Assembly (NCBI GenBank): GCA_001592805.2
Contig: CP051140.1
Span: 1,737,501-1,801,500 of the forward strand
Length of the DNA: 64,000 nucleotides
Direction: 5' to 3'
Source: Peltaster fructicola
Taxonomy: Eukaryota; Ascomycota; Dothideomycetes
The notes under the pieces were generated by a model. That model did not search any database. It saw only the letters and a program-made list of their open reading frames with translations, and was not told where the DNA came from. A program made the position numbers and the translations under genes. Below, piece after piece: positions 32,016 through 41,606 of the stretch. The number at the start of each line of letters is the position of its first letter. The first letter of the stretch is position 1.

Positions 32016-33593
32016 TCAAACATCGCTTATGCGTACACTCTTCCTGGTGGCCCTGGTAGGCCGTTGACTGGTTGCAGCAGCCTCTGCGACCTTGCTGTCG
32101 TCTTTTGAGCCTGTTGGCTCGACCTTAACAGTACTCGAAGTCTGCCCATCATCTGCATCAGTTCCAGGTACGGCGGCAGCTGTAGCACTCGGCGCAGTTG
32201 GCTTCTCTTTCGCTAGAGAGCTTCGCTTTCGACCAGCCACGGTTGCATCCTTACTTTGTCGTCGCTTCTTGTCTTCAATCAGCTGAGGGACAGGAGTGCT
32301 GACCTTACTGGTATTGCTCGACTCTGCTCCAGCAGTGCCTTTCAACGGCAGTCGAAGAGCAAGGTGTGTCGCAGGCATCCTCTCATACGTCGCCATAACT
32401 TGTTCCATATGGTCCCTGGACTCCTTTGGACTCTTGACCCATCTACACACATCCTTGAGGATGTTCTCTCGACCATAGGCAACTTCTACCATGATGGTGA
32501 CAGGCGACCAGTATTTCTTGGCCACATCAATGTCGTTTGTATTGGTGGCAGTCTCGCCTTGGCGTGTAACAATGAATGAGGTCAGAAGATGCTGTGGTGT
32601 TAGGGATTCCAGTATGCAGTGCTGTGGAAACAGGAATCGGTCGCTTGTCGCTCCTGGGGTGGTGAAAGCGAAGACCACTTCCGCGGGTAGAGCTGATTGC
32701 GATGGTTGCCCGGATTTCTGCTGCTGTTGCAGTAGATATGGATGCTGTATGAATGGTTTGGTCTCTACACTTGTAGCTGCCGCACTACTCTGTGCAGCGA
32801 TATTCCGCTCCTGCTCTTGTTCCCAATTCTTCTGAGTGCGCAGCTCAGCGTTAAGCTCATCAATGTGTCTCTGGAATGTCCTGAGTAGTTCTGGAGGCGC
32901 ATTACCCTTGGCGACTTCACGCATCAATGCTTTCAATTCAGGATCTGAACCTGCTCTTGCAGCAAGTAAGCCTATTACTGGGTCTGCTGGGGCTTGCTGT
33001 GATGTCTGCGCTTGTGTGTTGTGTGGACTTTGACCTTGGTACGCTTGACCTTGCCATGGCTGTGCTACACCCTGCGGTCGTGGTGGAAGATATTGCTTTG
33101 GAGGCTGTGGCCTGGGCTTCTCTACCACGTATATCTCCACCTCAAAAATGTGTGGCTCTATCCTCAGCCTGCACTTGCCTCTACTTTTCATACTCTTTAG
33201 ATCTGGGTTGTTTGGTGGAGAAGGTCGTGCATTCTTGCCAGTCTCTGGTTTCGTCCAATATCTCTCAAATACGCCAGTCTGCGTCCATGATACTCGTGAC
33301 TGGTCCAGTGACTTTGCAAGCACTCCGCTATGAGCGATTGAAGCATACTCGTTGTCTGGAAGGGTGAGTGCTTGGGGTTGACGTAAGGTAGGTAGAGGTT
33401 TTGTGTCATGGATTCTCGTAGGAAGGCCTCGAGACTTTCTGTCCGGTGGTGGCGTCTCATGGGGTGTGTTGAGTTCTTCCACGATGGTGCTGGAGCGCTT
33501 CTGCTTCTTGTTCAGTGCTGCGCCTGATTTAGGAGGTCTGCCAGGTCCGCGCTTCTGGCCTATCACTGGCGGCACTTCGACTGAGAGTGACAT
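32016..33593 (-). CDS. SWC3: SWR1-complex protein 3 (SWC3)
   Basis: Subunit of the SWR1 remodeller that exchanges H2A for H2A.Z. It is a single 525-aa frame with ATG at 33593. The N-terminus has an AT-hook-like basic stretch (GQKRGPGRPPKSG). The SWC3 core is recognisable: LTLPDNEYASIAHSGVLAKS, QSRVSWTQTGVFERYWTKP and a following CRLRIEPHIFEVEIYVVEKP. A Gln/Pro-rich linker leads to a helical segment (LKALMREVAKGNAPPELLRT) and a region with VFAFTTPGATSDRFLFPQHC. The C-terminal 100 residues are disordered, Ser/Thr/Lys-rich and nuclear-looking. It is divergent from the ankyrin gene. Confidence 0.85.
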   Translation of the reverse strand: MSLSVEVPPVIGQKRGPGRPPKSGAALNKKQKRSSTIVEELNTPHETPPPDRKSRGLPTRIHDTKPLPTLRQPQALTLPDNEYASIAHSGVLAKSLDQSRVSWTQTGVFERYWTKPETGKNARPSPPNNPDLKSMKSRGKCRLRIEPHIFEVEIYVVEKPRPQPPKQYLPPRPQGVAQPWQGQAYQGQSPHNTQAQTSQQAPADPVIGLLAARAGSDPELKALMREVAKGNAPPELLRTFQRHIDELNAELRTQKNWEQEQERNIAAQSSAAATSVETKPFIQHPYLLQQQQKSGQPSQSALPAEVVFAFTTPGATSDRFLFPQHCILESLTPQHLLTSFIVTRQGETATNTNDIDVAKKYWSPVTIMVEVAYGRENILKDVCRWVKSPKESRDHMEQVMATYERMPATHLALRLPLKGTAGAESSNTSKVSTPVPQLIEDKKRRQSKDATVAGRKRSSLAKEKPTAPSATAAAVPGTDADDGQTSSTVKVEPTGSKDDSKVAEAAATSQRPTRATRKSVRISDV

Positions 33594-34149
33594 GGCTCAT
33601 GGTCCTTTCGAGGAGTGTTGGAGTGAAGGTCTTGATGTTCGCACAACCTCGGAAGTGAGCCACTGCTAAAAAGTGACGCGCCTGCGATCAACGCGGAAGT
33701 CGGCCGCGTGAGGTCACAAACTTGGGCCCGAAGGATAGTCTCACACATGTATGTAAAACAACGGCAAGCTTGTAATAGCGACTTCGCGTCAGTTACATCT
33801 CTTCAACACAGGCGATAGCTGCATATGGAGACCTGGCTTGCGTGCGCATGCAGTGCACTACGCCGTGCAGCGATAGATTGGTATTGTGGCGTGCGCGGTA
33901 TGGATGAGGAAACGCGATACTCTCGACAGCCCTTCCAGTGTTGCTACAACGTGTCTCTCGCGACTTGAGACATTCGAGAGCTTGGGATACGGACAACTAA
34001 CAAGAGCCTACTGACGGTGCTGAACAGAGACACCGATGGTGCCATGATGCCATTGGTCCCTCTATCACTGCGCCTCTCGTGCGACTCGATCTATAAGTAA
34101 CCACACTTGAGATATCGGCCTCATTTCGACAAATACTACAAAAGTTACC
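33594..34149. other. Divergent promoter region SWC3 / ankyrin protein
   Basis: 556 bp between divergent genes; no gene or RNA recognised. Confidence 0.55.
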
Positions 34150-35013
34150 ATGGCCATAGACAAAGTAGAGGCACACGTGGGACCGGCGAAACAGATGGGC
34201 GATCTGCTCACAGATGAGGATTCTGCCCGACCTCTCATTCAAGCCAGCTTGTCCGGCAACAATGAAGCACTCCAGAGGTTACTCTCCGAGCCACAAAATA
34301 TTGAGCTCATGCTGAAGCAAGAGGATCGCGTTACCCAGTTCTACGAATCCAAACCACTTACGCGCCGTCTGTCGAACAACGACCACGCTCTAGACCTTGC
34401 AATTCGTCATGGCCACGCTGATGTGGTCACTACATTGCTTGACTTTGCACAAGAGCACGGCATGCGTGCCCTTATCACCAAGCCGGCATTCTACAGGACC
34501 ATATGTGACGGTCACGCATCCGTAGTCAAGGTCTTGGGACAAAGGGATCCGGAGGTCCTCACACACAACGTACACGGTGCGCTGCCACTCTGGACGGCGT
34601 TCAAACACAGAAAGTACGATGTAGCCCTTGTCCTGCTCGAACTTGGCGCGGATCCACGACATTGCAACACCATGAAACAAAAGCTCAACGTCATGTCGCA
34701 CGCAGTTTGTGGAGGCTCTCGACTCGTCGAGCTGGTTGATCTCCCAATCGCTGGTACCGCTGCGTTGCATACCGCTGCTGGGCTCGGTCATCTCGACTCA
34801 ATGCGCATACTCATGGACCGAGGAGCTGACGTGAACGAGGTCATGTCGGAGAAGTGGTGGCATGAATGGACGCCAATGCACAGTGCCGCTCGACAAGGGC
34901 AGATCGACGCGATGAAGCTTTTGGAGAGCTGCGGAGCACGGCCTGATGCCAAGGATGACTCCGATAGAACGCCCGCGCAATTGCTCGAGGAGTATCAAGC
35001 AGCGAAGGCATGA
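34150..35013 (+). CDS. Ankyrin-repeat protein
   Basis: A 287-aa single-exon protein built mainly of ankyrin repeats, a protein-binding scaffold. Repeats seen are ARPLIQASLSGNNEALQRLL, HALDLAIRHGHADVVTTLLD, GALPLWTAFKHRKYDVALVL then LELGADP, TAALHTAAGLGHLDSMRILM then DRGADVNE, and TPMHSAARQGQIDAMKLLES then CGARPDAKDDSDRTPAQLL. No other domain, signal peptide or membrane helix is present. Biological role is unknown. Such stand-alone ankyrin proteins are common in Pezizomycotina. Confidence 0.85.
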   Translation: MAIDKVEAHVGPAKQMGDLLTDEDSARPLIQASLSGNNEALQRLLSEPQNIELMLKQEDRVTQFYESKPLTRRLSNNDHALDLAIRHGHADVVTTLLDFAQEHGMRALITKPAFYRTICDGHASVVKVLGQRDPEVLTHNVHGALPLWTAFKHRKYDVALVLLELGADPRHCNTMKQKLNVMSHAVCGGSRLVELVDLPIAGTAALHTAAGLGHLDSMRILMDRGADVNEVMSEKWWHEWTPMHSAARQGQIDAMKLLESCGARPDAKDDSDRTPAQLLEEYQAAKA

Positions 35014-35243
35014 TACTGTGGAGCATGTTCACCTCGACAGGCAGACCTGTGTGGACTACGTGAGTATCCAGAAACCATACGGAGCTGTAGGCATGGCCAT
35101 GGCAACATAGTCGAAGTCAAATACAACTATCTTCCTTGGATGTGACAATACGACCAATACGCGCTCACCAATATCGGCTTTCGGATACTGTTATAATGTA
35201 CAGATATTGCATTTGGCAAATCTCTTCGCTTCACGCAGGTAGT

Positions 35244-36167
35244 CTAGTCTGCCATTGTGCCGCCGGTCAAGGTCTCTGCTACTTTCTTTAGGCGTGCTTC
35301 ACGGAGTGCCAATTGTTCTGGTCCCAATTGTCCACTGCCGTCACCAACCTTGTTCGCACTGCGCAGCAGCTCCTGAATCGTCACTGGCTTGCCATGAGCC
35401 CATATGCTGTGGGCCTCTTCCCACTTGCTGTATTCCTGTGCAAAGGTCACAGGGTTCTCATCTGTGCCAAATGCCTCCTCTAGTGCCGTATCCAGCTGTT
35501 CTGGCCTGGTGATGAATGATGAAGCTTTCGTGAACAGAGTGTGTAAATGTTGGAATCTCTCCTGCTTTTTTCGTGCTTCCCGTACTTCAAATCGCCTCTT
35601 CGACTCTCTCATAAGCTTGGCACGATCTCCCTCTCTAATCTCGCCACGCAGCAGCGAGTCGTAGTCGAAGTTATTTGAGCCAGCGGTCAGACGCTCGTCA
35701 TCACGCACTGGTCGATTTACAGCTTCCTCTCGCTCTTTCGCCCTAGTCTTGGACTGGTGGTCGCGACGTCGGTTCATCACCTCATGTCGCCGGCGTAATT
35801 CCTCTACTCCGTCTCGCAGATTCTCTCTTCGTTGAGCCGAGATCTTGTCTTTCCAGCTCAAGAAGCTGTCCGCAGTAGGAGGTACGTATTGTGCTCCATG
35901 CTTCTGTTCGCGCGTCGACAATCTCACCGACTTGTCTCGTGACTCACGTATCCCCTGCTTGCCGCCGAATAGACTGCGAGGCACTGGTAATATACCCTTC
36001 GGTACAGATCTGGTCTCGGCCGTCTGCTGTGGTGGTATAGGAATTTCGACGTGTCGAGGATGTTCAGGGCCAAACTGGCGGTGATTCTGGCTGGTAGAGA
36101 ATTTGCGCACTGCTTGTCGGCATCGTAAGCACACGCCTGATAGCTCTATTGACGGCCTCGGAGCCAT
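35244..36167 (-). CDS. PET123: Mitochondrial small-subunit ribosomal protein mS26 (PET123 type)
   Basis: A 307-aa basic, largely helical protein with ATG at 36167. It begins with a mitochondrial-type N-terminus (CLRCRQAVRKFSTSQNHRQFG). The diagnostic piece is SVPKGILPVPRSLF followed by SFLSWKDKISAQRRENLRDG and a long charged helix (VEELRRRHEVMNRRRDHQSK), which fit fungal PET123/mS26 proteins of the mitochondrial 37S subunit. The C-terminal part (ALEEAFGTDENPVTFAQEYS, then WAHGKPVTIQELL) is also typical. The family is poorly conserved, so this call rests on those segments. It is head-to-head with NOG2, with 227 bp between ATGs. Confidence 0.78.
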   Translation of the reverse strand: MAPRPSIELSGVCLRCRQAVRKFSTSQNHRQFGPEHPRHVEIPIPPQQTAETRSVPKGILPVPRSLFGGKQGIRESRDKSVRLSTREQKHGAQYVPPTADSFLSWKDKISAQRRENLRDGVEELRRRHEVMNRRRDHQSKTRAKEREEAVNRPVRDDERLTAGSNNFDYDSLLRGEIREGDRAKLMRESKRRFEVREARKKQERFQHLHTLFTKASSFITRPEQLDTALEEAFGTDENPVTFAQEYSKWEEAHSIWAHGKPVTIQELLRSANKVGDGSGQLGPEQLALREARLKKVAETLTGGTMAD

Positions 36168-36394
36168 GTTGATGAACGAGTGATTTCGTGATGCGCAGTA
36201 GTCTAGGTCTCAACTAGAAACATTGGAGGAGCGGACGTCGGGGTGAACTTGCACGGACCATGAAATTTTGGCAAGCAAATTATTGAGCAAGCGACGACCG
36301 ACGTTCTTTTCGAATCAATTCTGATCCAGTGTCGAGACCGTCTCACACATGAACCGATCTGCAGCTCACGTGGTCCCCATTTGCAGCATACATC

Positions 36395-38441
36395 ATGGGA
36401 AGCGGTAAGAAAGAGGCAAATCGTCGTGAGAGGCAGGGCAAGACCGGCGATGGCATGAGCAATGTCAGGACCAAGGGCGAGAACTTCTACAGGTCAGCCA
36501 AGAAGGTCAAACAGCTCAACATCTTGAAGGAGGGCAAAGCCGAACGCAATGCCCGCGGCGACATCATCAAGGCCGCCAGCTTTCAGAGCAGAGAAGCACC
36601 CAAGGCCAGAGTCGAGCCGAATCGCAAGTGGTTCACGAATACGCGTGTAATCAGTCAAGAGGCACTGTCATCTTTCCGAGATGCGGTCGCTGCACAAAGC
36701 AAGGATCCCTATTCTTATCTGCTGAAGCAGAATAAGCTTCCTATGAGCCTGATCCACGATGGCAAAGAAAGAGTAGATGGTCTATTGCAACATAAGGCGA
36801 AGATAAAGATCGAAACCGAGAAGTTCTCAGACACATTCGGACCCAAGGCGCAGCGAAAGAGACCAAGGTTAGACGTTGGCACCATCGAAGATATGGCCAC
36901 AGCGACAACCAATGGCTTAGATGCTTTCCATACAAAGAAGAGAGAGGAAGCCGCACTTCTCGGGACACCGCTGGATGACGATATTGCGCGCGAGGACACG
37001 AAGGTACAGGATGACGGAGAACTTACAACAGCACGGGAAGCCGTCTTCTCAAAGGGACAATCGAAGCGTATCTGGAACGAGCTCTACAAGGTCATTGATT
37101 CCTCCGATGTTGTCATTCACGTGCTGGATGCACGAGACCCACTGGGCACCCGGTGTCGCAGTGTCGAAAAATACATTCGGGAAGAGGCACCACACAAGCA
37201 CTTGCTGTTCTTGCTTAACAAGTGTGATTTGGTGCCAACCTCAGTTGCGGTAAGTTCAACGCCTCCCATTTCATTGCTGCTTCAGCATGCCATGTGTTCA
37301 AGTCAAGATTCCTCCCGCGCCTCAGAGCACATCATCTATGGCTGGAATCTGTTACAACCATGGCAGATCAAGTCCTCCACACCTGATCTGATGGCGTCTT
37401 GCCATAAGATCAAACTTCGTGGTTTTATTGTGTCTCGTTTGAGTAGCGATCTTGAGTCCTCTGGACGACGAAGGACAGCTTAGTAATGAGACATACATCA
37501 ATGCTATCCTGATGAAGAACTTCACTGACATAGCACAGGCTCGATGGGTACGCATACTCAGCAAAGAATTTCCCACCCTTGCTTTCCATGCAAGCATGAC
37601 GAACAGCTTCGGCAAAGGCTCTCTGATCTCACTACTCCGACAATTTTCATCTCTGCACCAGAGCAGAAAGCAGATTTCAGTTGGCTTCATTGGATATCCA
37701 AACACTGGCAAATCGTCGATCATCAACACTCTACGGAAAAAGCGAGTCTGCAAGACAGCACCCATACCTGGTGAAACGAAAGTATGGCAATACATCACGC
37801 TCATGAAGCGTATCTATCTGATCGATTGTCCTGGAATCGTCCCGCCGAGCTCCAGCGATACAGCCGAGGACATCTTGCTTAGAGGCGTGGTGCGAGTTGA
37901 GAACGTCGAACATCCTGCGCAATACATTCCTGCTGTGTTGGCCAAATGTCAGACGAAGCATCTGGAGCGCACATACGAGATCAAAGGCTGGCGAACATCG
38001 GAAGGTGTCAAGTCGGACAAAGATGCAACAGACGAAGCCATCCGGTTCCTTGAGTTGTTGGCCAAGAAGGGTGGTCGTTTGCTCAAGGGTGGTGAAGCGG
38101 ACATGGATGGCGTTGCCAAGATGGTGCTCAATGACTTCTTACGTGGTAAGCTACCATGGTTTGTGCCAACCCCGGCATCAGAAGGCGCCGAGTCAGATGC
38201 TGTCAAGTCAAGAGACGAGAAGCTTGGTTTGACTGGCAAGAAGAGAAAGCGTGATGACGGGGACGATGCACCAGAGGCCGGCGGGACTGAAGAAGAGCAC
38301 GAAGACGGGAGTGAAGATGATGACGCGGATGAGAATGAGGATGAGGATGCCGACGAAAGCAGCCTCGCCTTTAACGGCTTTGATGGCACAGATGACTCTT
38401 CGGATGATGGTGATGAAGGAGTTCCGAGTCTCACTGCTTGA
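36395..38441 (+). CDS. NOG2: Nucleolar GTP-binding protein 2 (NOG2)
   Basis: Circularly permuted GTPase required for nuclear maturation and export of the 60S ribosomal subunit. Exons are 36395..37249 and 37539..38441, giving 585 aa. The N-terminus carries the conserved NGP1 region (RTKGENFYRSAKKVKQLNIL and NRKWFTNTRVI). The permuted motifs appear in order G4 (LLNKCDLVP), G1 (GFIGYPNTGKSS) and G3 (LIDCPGIVPP), then the C-terminal helical domain. The tail is very acidic and Lys-rich. The intron (37250..37538) is 289 nt, several times longer than usual here, and contains a strong H/ACA snoRNA candidate, as does the yeast NOG2 intron. Confidence 0.95.
37285..37500 (+). ncRNA. snR191: Intron-encoded H/ACA snoRNA, snR191-like (guides helix-69 pseudouridines)
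   Basis: Lies inside the NOG2 intron. Hairpin 1: lower stem GCCATG (37289-37294) with CATGGC (37359-37364); upper stem AGATTCC (37306-37312) with GGAATCT (37344-37350). The pocket arms AGTCA (37301-37305) and GTTAC (37351-37355) pair with GUAAC-UA-UGACU of large-subunit rRNA. Box H AGATCA (37365-37370) starts 14 nt after the pocket. Last hairpin: lower stem GTCTC (37432-37436) with GAGAC (37488-37492), AGC/GCT closing the pocket. Arms GAGT (37441-37444) and TAGT (37481-37484) pair with ACUA-UG-ACUC, the uridine two bases downstream. Box ACA (37495-37497) is 14 nt from the pocket and 3 nt from the inferred 3' end. Yeast snR191 is known to sit in the NOG2 intron and guide exactly these two sites. 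A third, very stable hairpin (37377-37422) lies between. Ends are inferred. Confidence 0.85.
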
Positions 38442-38694
38442 TGTACGGCCTCTTCGAGGCATGACATTATGACTTTATGTACAGAGTTGTCTAATGATAC
38501 CCATCCGTGATCTTTACCGCCATTGCTCCATCATGAGTCGTTGAGATGCTTTAAGGTAGACAGAGCAGCACAACGACCAAGTAGTCTTGTTGCAGCCATT
38601 TGGCGCCCTGTTCAGCTCCCTCACTTGCCTGCCTCGGCGCCGCATTCCTAATGCAAATCGTTCACCGCTATGCAGTCGTCGAGATGTCCATAGA

Positions 38695-39348
38695 TCAATC
38701 CCATGCATTCTCGATACTGTCTCGAACGCATTTGCGCACACGCTTCTTGAATTCCTTCTTGTCGCTCCGCCATAGCTTGCCAGCCTCGATATTCGCTGGG
38801 CTCTCGTCGTTTGGTGATCCCAGCATGCTGATCACACTCAATAAGATTGTCTCTACACTTTGCACAGGCGACCATCGCTCGGAGGCATCTTCGTAGCCGT
38901 ACTGGTCGTCTTCAGGTGGATGGAGGATCGATATGCAGACGTTGCCGTTCTCGTACACTATATAGCTGTCAGTGAGTTGACTCGCTGGCTAGGTGCATGC
39001 TTACCATTTGGATGGAAAATGGGAGTCTCGAAGCTAAGTGTGGGAGGGTATAGAGGATAGTTTGGGGGAAAGACCATCTTCGCCTTGAAGATGCCTCCTG
39101 TATATCGTCAGCCTCTTGTTCGTAGGGTCAGGCAGATCTATTCTCTTACCTCCGTAAAGACTGTCCTGATCGTCGCTGAGCATCAGCATGATCTCCCACT
39201 GAAAAATGTTGTTGTTGATCAAACCACAGCTGATGCCTGGTATGTCCTTGTCTGTCTGCATTTGCTTGAACTGCTTTCCGAGCATGATGGCTGCGCTGGA
39301 AGGGCCGCCAGGCGACCCGGTAGCCGCCCTGCTGGGTGTCCCCGACAT
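38695..39348 (-). CDS. ubc15: Ubiquitin-conjugating enzyme E2, UBE2G1/Ubc15 type
   Basis: Class I E2 that accepts ubiquitin from E1 on a catalytic Cys. Exons are 39348..39150, 39097..39005 and 38957..38695 (introns 52 and 47 nt), giving 184 aa. Features are an N-terminal Ser/Gly-rich extension of about 18 residues, [38 protein letters not shown] with the HPN motif, catalytic Cys in [10 protein letters not shown], and the acidic loop [20 protein letters not shown] that marks the UBE2G/Cdc34/Ubc7 group. The sequence after the loop ([20 protein letters not shown]) is closer to UBE2G1/S. pombe Ubc15 than to Ubc7. Confidence 0.9.
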
Positions 39349-39866
39349 GTGTGCTCAAGTCCTCTTGCCCAGCTCCTGATGTTCTTCTATACTCGTATCC
39401 ACAGGCGTACGATGTGGGCCTGCCGGTGACTGCTCAGGTTCTGGTCCAGTATGCTCCTGGCCTGAGATAGTGAAGTCCAAGCTGAAGAGCGAGTCACTCT
39501 TGGGGCCGGATGTGTAGTTCCTTTGCAATTGTGGCGAACAACGTAATCAGACCAGCTGCTTAAGACAAGTGGAGGAAGTCGGAAGAAGAGGTCGTGTATC
39601 TGCTGCTAGGTTGTACGAGATCACCACTTGTCCGTGAAGTTTGCTCTATGGCAAATAGCTCACATGTGTAGAGGTGTGTAGGAAGGTTGTCCCTCAGTCA
39701 AAGGTGCAGATTCAAGGGTCTCCACCCCACGTCAGTGGATGAGACTCCATGTACATGCATCTACTACTATCACTGGTATGTCATAGTCAATCGTTGTCAC
39801 TCATGGAGAATTCTGCTACTGAGACTTGACTATCCTAGATCATCAGCATACCTTATGGATGCACAC
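39349..39866. other. Intergenic, no gene seen
   Basis: About 520 bp between the E2 start and the bleomycin hydrolase stop, both minus strand. No gene or RNA recognised. Confidence 0.55.
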
Positions 39867-41420
39867 TCAAGCGAGAGCTCCCATGGGATCCCACAGAGGC
39901 AAGACCAGTGGGTCCTGCTTCAAAACGTCCTTGACATCCTGGTCAACCACGCTTGGTTCAACTACTGCTTGGTAGAAGAACTCATCCATCCAGTGATCCG
40001 ACATCACAAAGTAGCCCTTGGTTCCAGCATCCTCAGACCATGAATTCTCGACTCGCCAGCGGATAGGTTTACCGTTCTTGTCAAGGTGTACAGCAGTCAG
40101 TACCATAGCGTGGGTCATCGCGCTCTCAGATGTGCTTAGACGCTGTGCTTTGGTCATGCCGAGTCGAACGTTGAAGCCAAGCTCGTAGTCGACGAGATCT
40201 GTGTCCATGATGCCTTTCTGCGAGTCTGATTGCTTGCCGACATCAGAACCGAACCAGACAGGAAGTCCCTTCTTCAGCATGGCTATGCATGCTGCGCGCA
40301 GAACGTCCCCGTGCACATTGACATAGGTGACAGGGCGCCCATCGAATACGTTGCCAAGGTTTGAGACGGTCATCAGTCTCATGTAGTCATGACGAGGGTC
40401 GTTGACCAGCGAGATGAACTTGGTCACCTCAGTGGTAGCAGCAAATTCCAAAGGAGTGATCGAGACTGTCTTGAGCTTCTTGTTCTTGTCGTAGAATTCC
40501 CACGAGAAACTTTCGTCAGCGGCAGGTGGAGGACCTAGGGTCAATGTGAGAATACGTATGATGTCCTGCAGGACGCTCTCTTTGTATGCGAGGATCTTGT
40601 CCCGCGATGAGGTTGCCTTGAGGCTGTTCAGCACCAGTCCAGCCTCTCGAAGCTTTGTAGTGATCAGACTGTCCATTACACTGCTGTTCATAGCACTGAA
40701 GCTATCAGGGTACAGTGTCTGTGGAAGGATGCCATACTTCGATACCAGATTGACGATCATATCCCACTGGCCTCCATCGCCGACAGGTGCCTTGTTGAGC
40801 TCGGCTAGTAGCCTACCGGTGCTATCTTTCTCATCGGAATACGCCAAAATCTGCTCAAGGAAGTAGTTCGACTTCTCAACCTTGTCCCAGAAGAACAGGT
40901 ACGCCTGACTGAGCTCGAATTGCTCGATGTTGTACTTCTGCATGATAGCAATTCTGAACACGTTGGTAGCCGCAAAGATCCAGCAACGACCTGAGGACCG
41001 CTGATTTGTGACAGGCGTGCCTTCGTGAGGGATGGCTACGTTGAAAGCTTGAGTGTCTCTCACGATGGTTGATGGCCGCTTCAAAACATCGCTGATAGCG
41101 TGTGTGCTCAGCGCGGACAGGCCAAGGCGATTCTTGCTATCCTGTAGAATGGCCTTGATGTACTGGTTGGTCCTGGACGCTGACACTGCAGTGGAGTTGC
41201 CAGCGAGCACTTGACTTGAGTGTGACCCGTCCATACGGAAAGCATCAAGCTTCTCATCGAGGGTGCAACCATTTGATGGTGCTCGAGGTCGTGCTGGCTG
41301 ACGCTTGACAGGCGCCATCACCTCTGGCGCTGATTGTGTTCCGCCCATGATATCCGCGCAGGCTGAGATGGAAACAGAATATCGTGTAAGTAGAAGCAAG
41401 GCTGATATGATAAGCTGCAT
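39867..41420 (-). CDS. LAP3: Bleomycin hydrolase / cysteine aminopeptidase (LAP3)
   Basis: Papain-fold aminopeptidase (C1B) that forms a hexameric barrel and detoxifies bleomycin and homocysteine thiolactone. Catalytic triad segments are clear: Cys in RSSGRCWIFAATNVFR, His in SAMTHAMVLTAVHLD, Asn in WRVENSWSEDAGTKGYFVM. The C-terminal arm that occupies the active site is present (LVLPLWDPMGALA). Two in-frame ATGs exist. That at 41348 (MGGTQSAPE) gives 493 aa and resembles cytosolic enzymes. That at 41420 adds 24 residues with a hydrophobic core (IISALLLLTRYSVSISACA) resembling a signal or targeting peptide. I list the longer frame; which start is used is unknown. Confidence 0.93.
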   Translation of the reverse strand: MQLIISALLLLTRYSVSISACADIMGGTQSAPEVMAPVKRQPARPRAPSNGCTLDEKLDAFRMDGSHSSQVLAGNSTAVSASRTNQYIKAILQDSKNRLGLSALSTHAISDVLKRPSTIVRDTQAFNVAIPHEGTPVTNQRSSGRCWIFAATNVFRIAIMQKYNIEQFELSQAYLFFWDKVEKSNYFLEQILAYSDEKDSTGRLLAELNKAPVGDGGQWDMIVNLVSKYGILPQTLYPDSFSAMNSSVMDSLITTKLREAGLVLNSLKATSSRDKILAYKESVLQDIIRILTLTLGPPPAADESFSWEFYDKNKKLKTVSITPLEFAATTEVTKFISLVNDPRHDYMRLMTVSNLGNVFDGRPVTYVNVHGDVLRAACIAMLKKGLPVWFGSDVGKQSDSQKGIMDTDLVDYELGFNVRLGMTKAQRLSTSESAMTHAMVLTAVHLDKNGKPIRWRVENSWSEDAGTKGYFVMSDHWMDEFFYQAVVEPSVVDQDVKDVLKQDPLVLPLWDPMGALA

Positions 41421-41606
41421 CTTATCATCTGCCTGCCTGATTAGGTTCGTGGCGGCACCACCTCGATGGTAGGCAGGAATCTGGGGAAGCTCGCACTATT
41501 CTTAGCACATATCCCGAGGCACAGAGCCTCAACCAATGAAGCTATGACTGAGCAAAGGATTATACTGAGATTCTCAATTTGTGGACTGACGAGTCTACAG
41601 CCGGAG

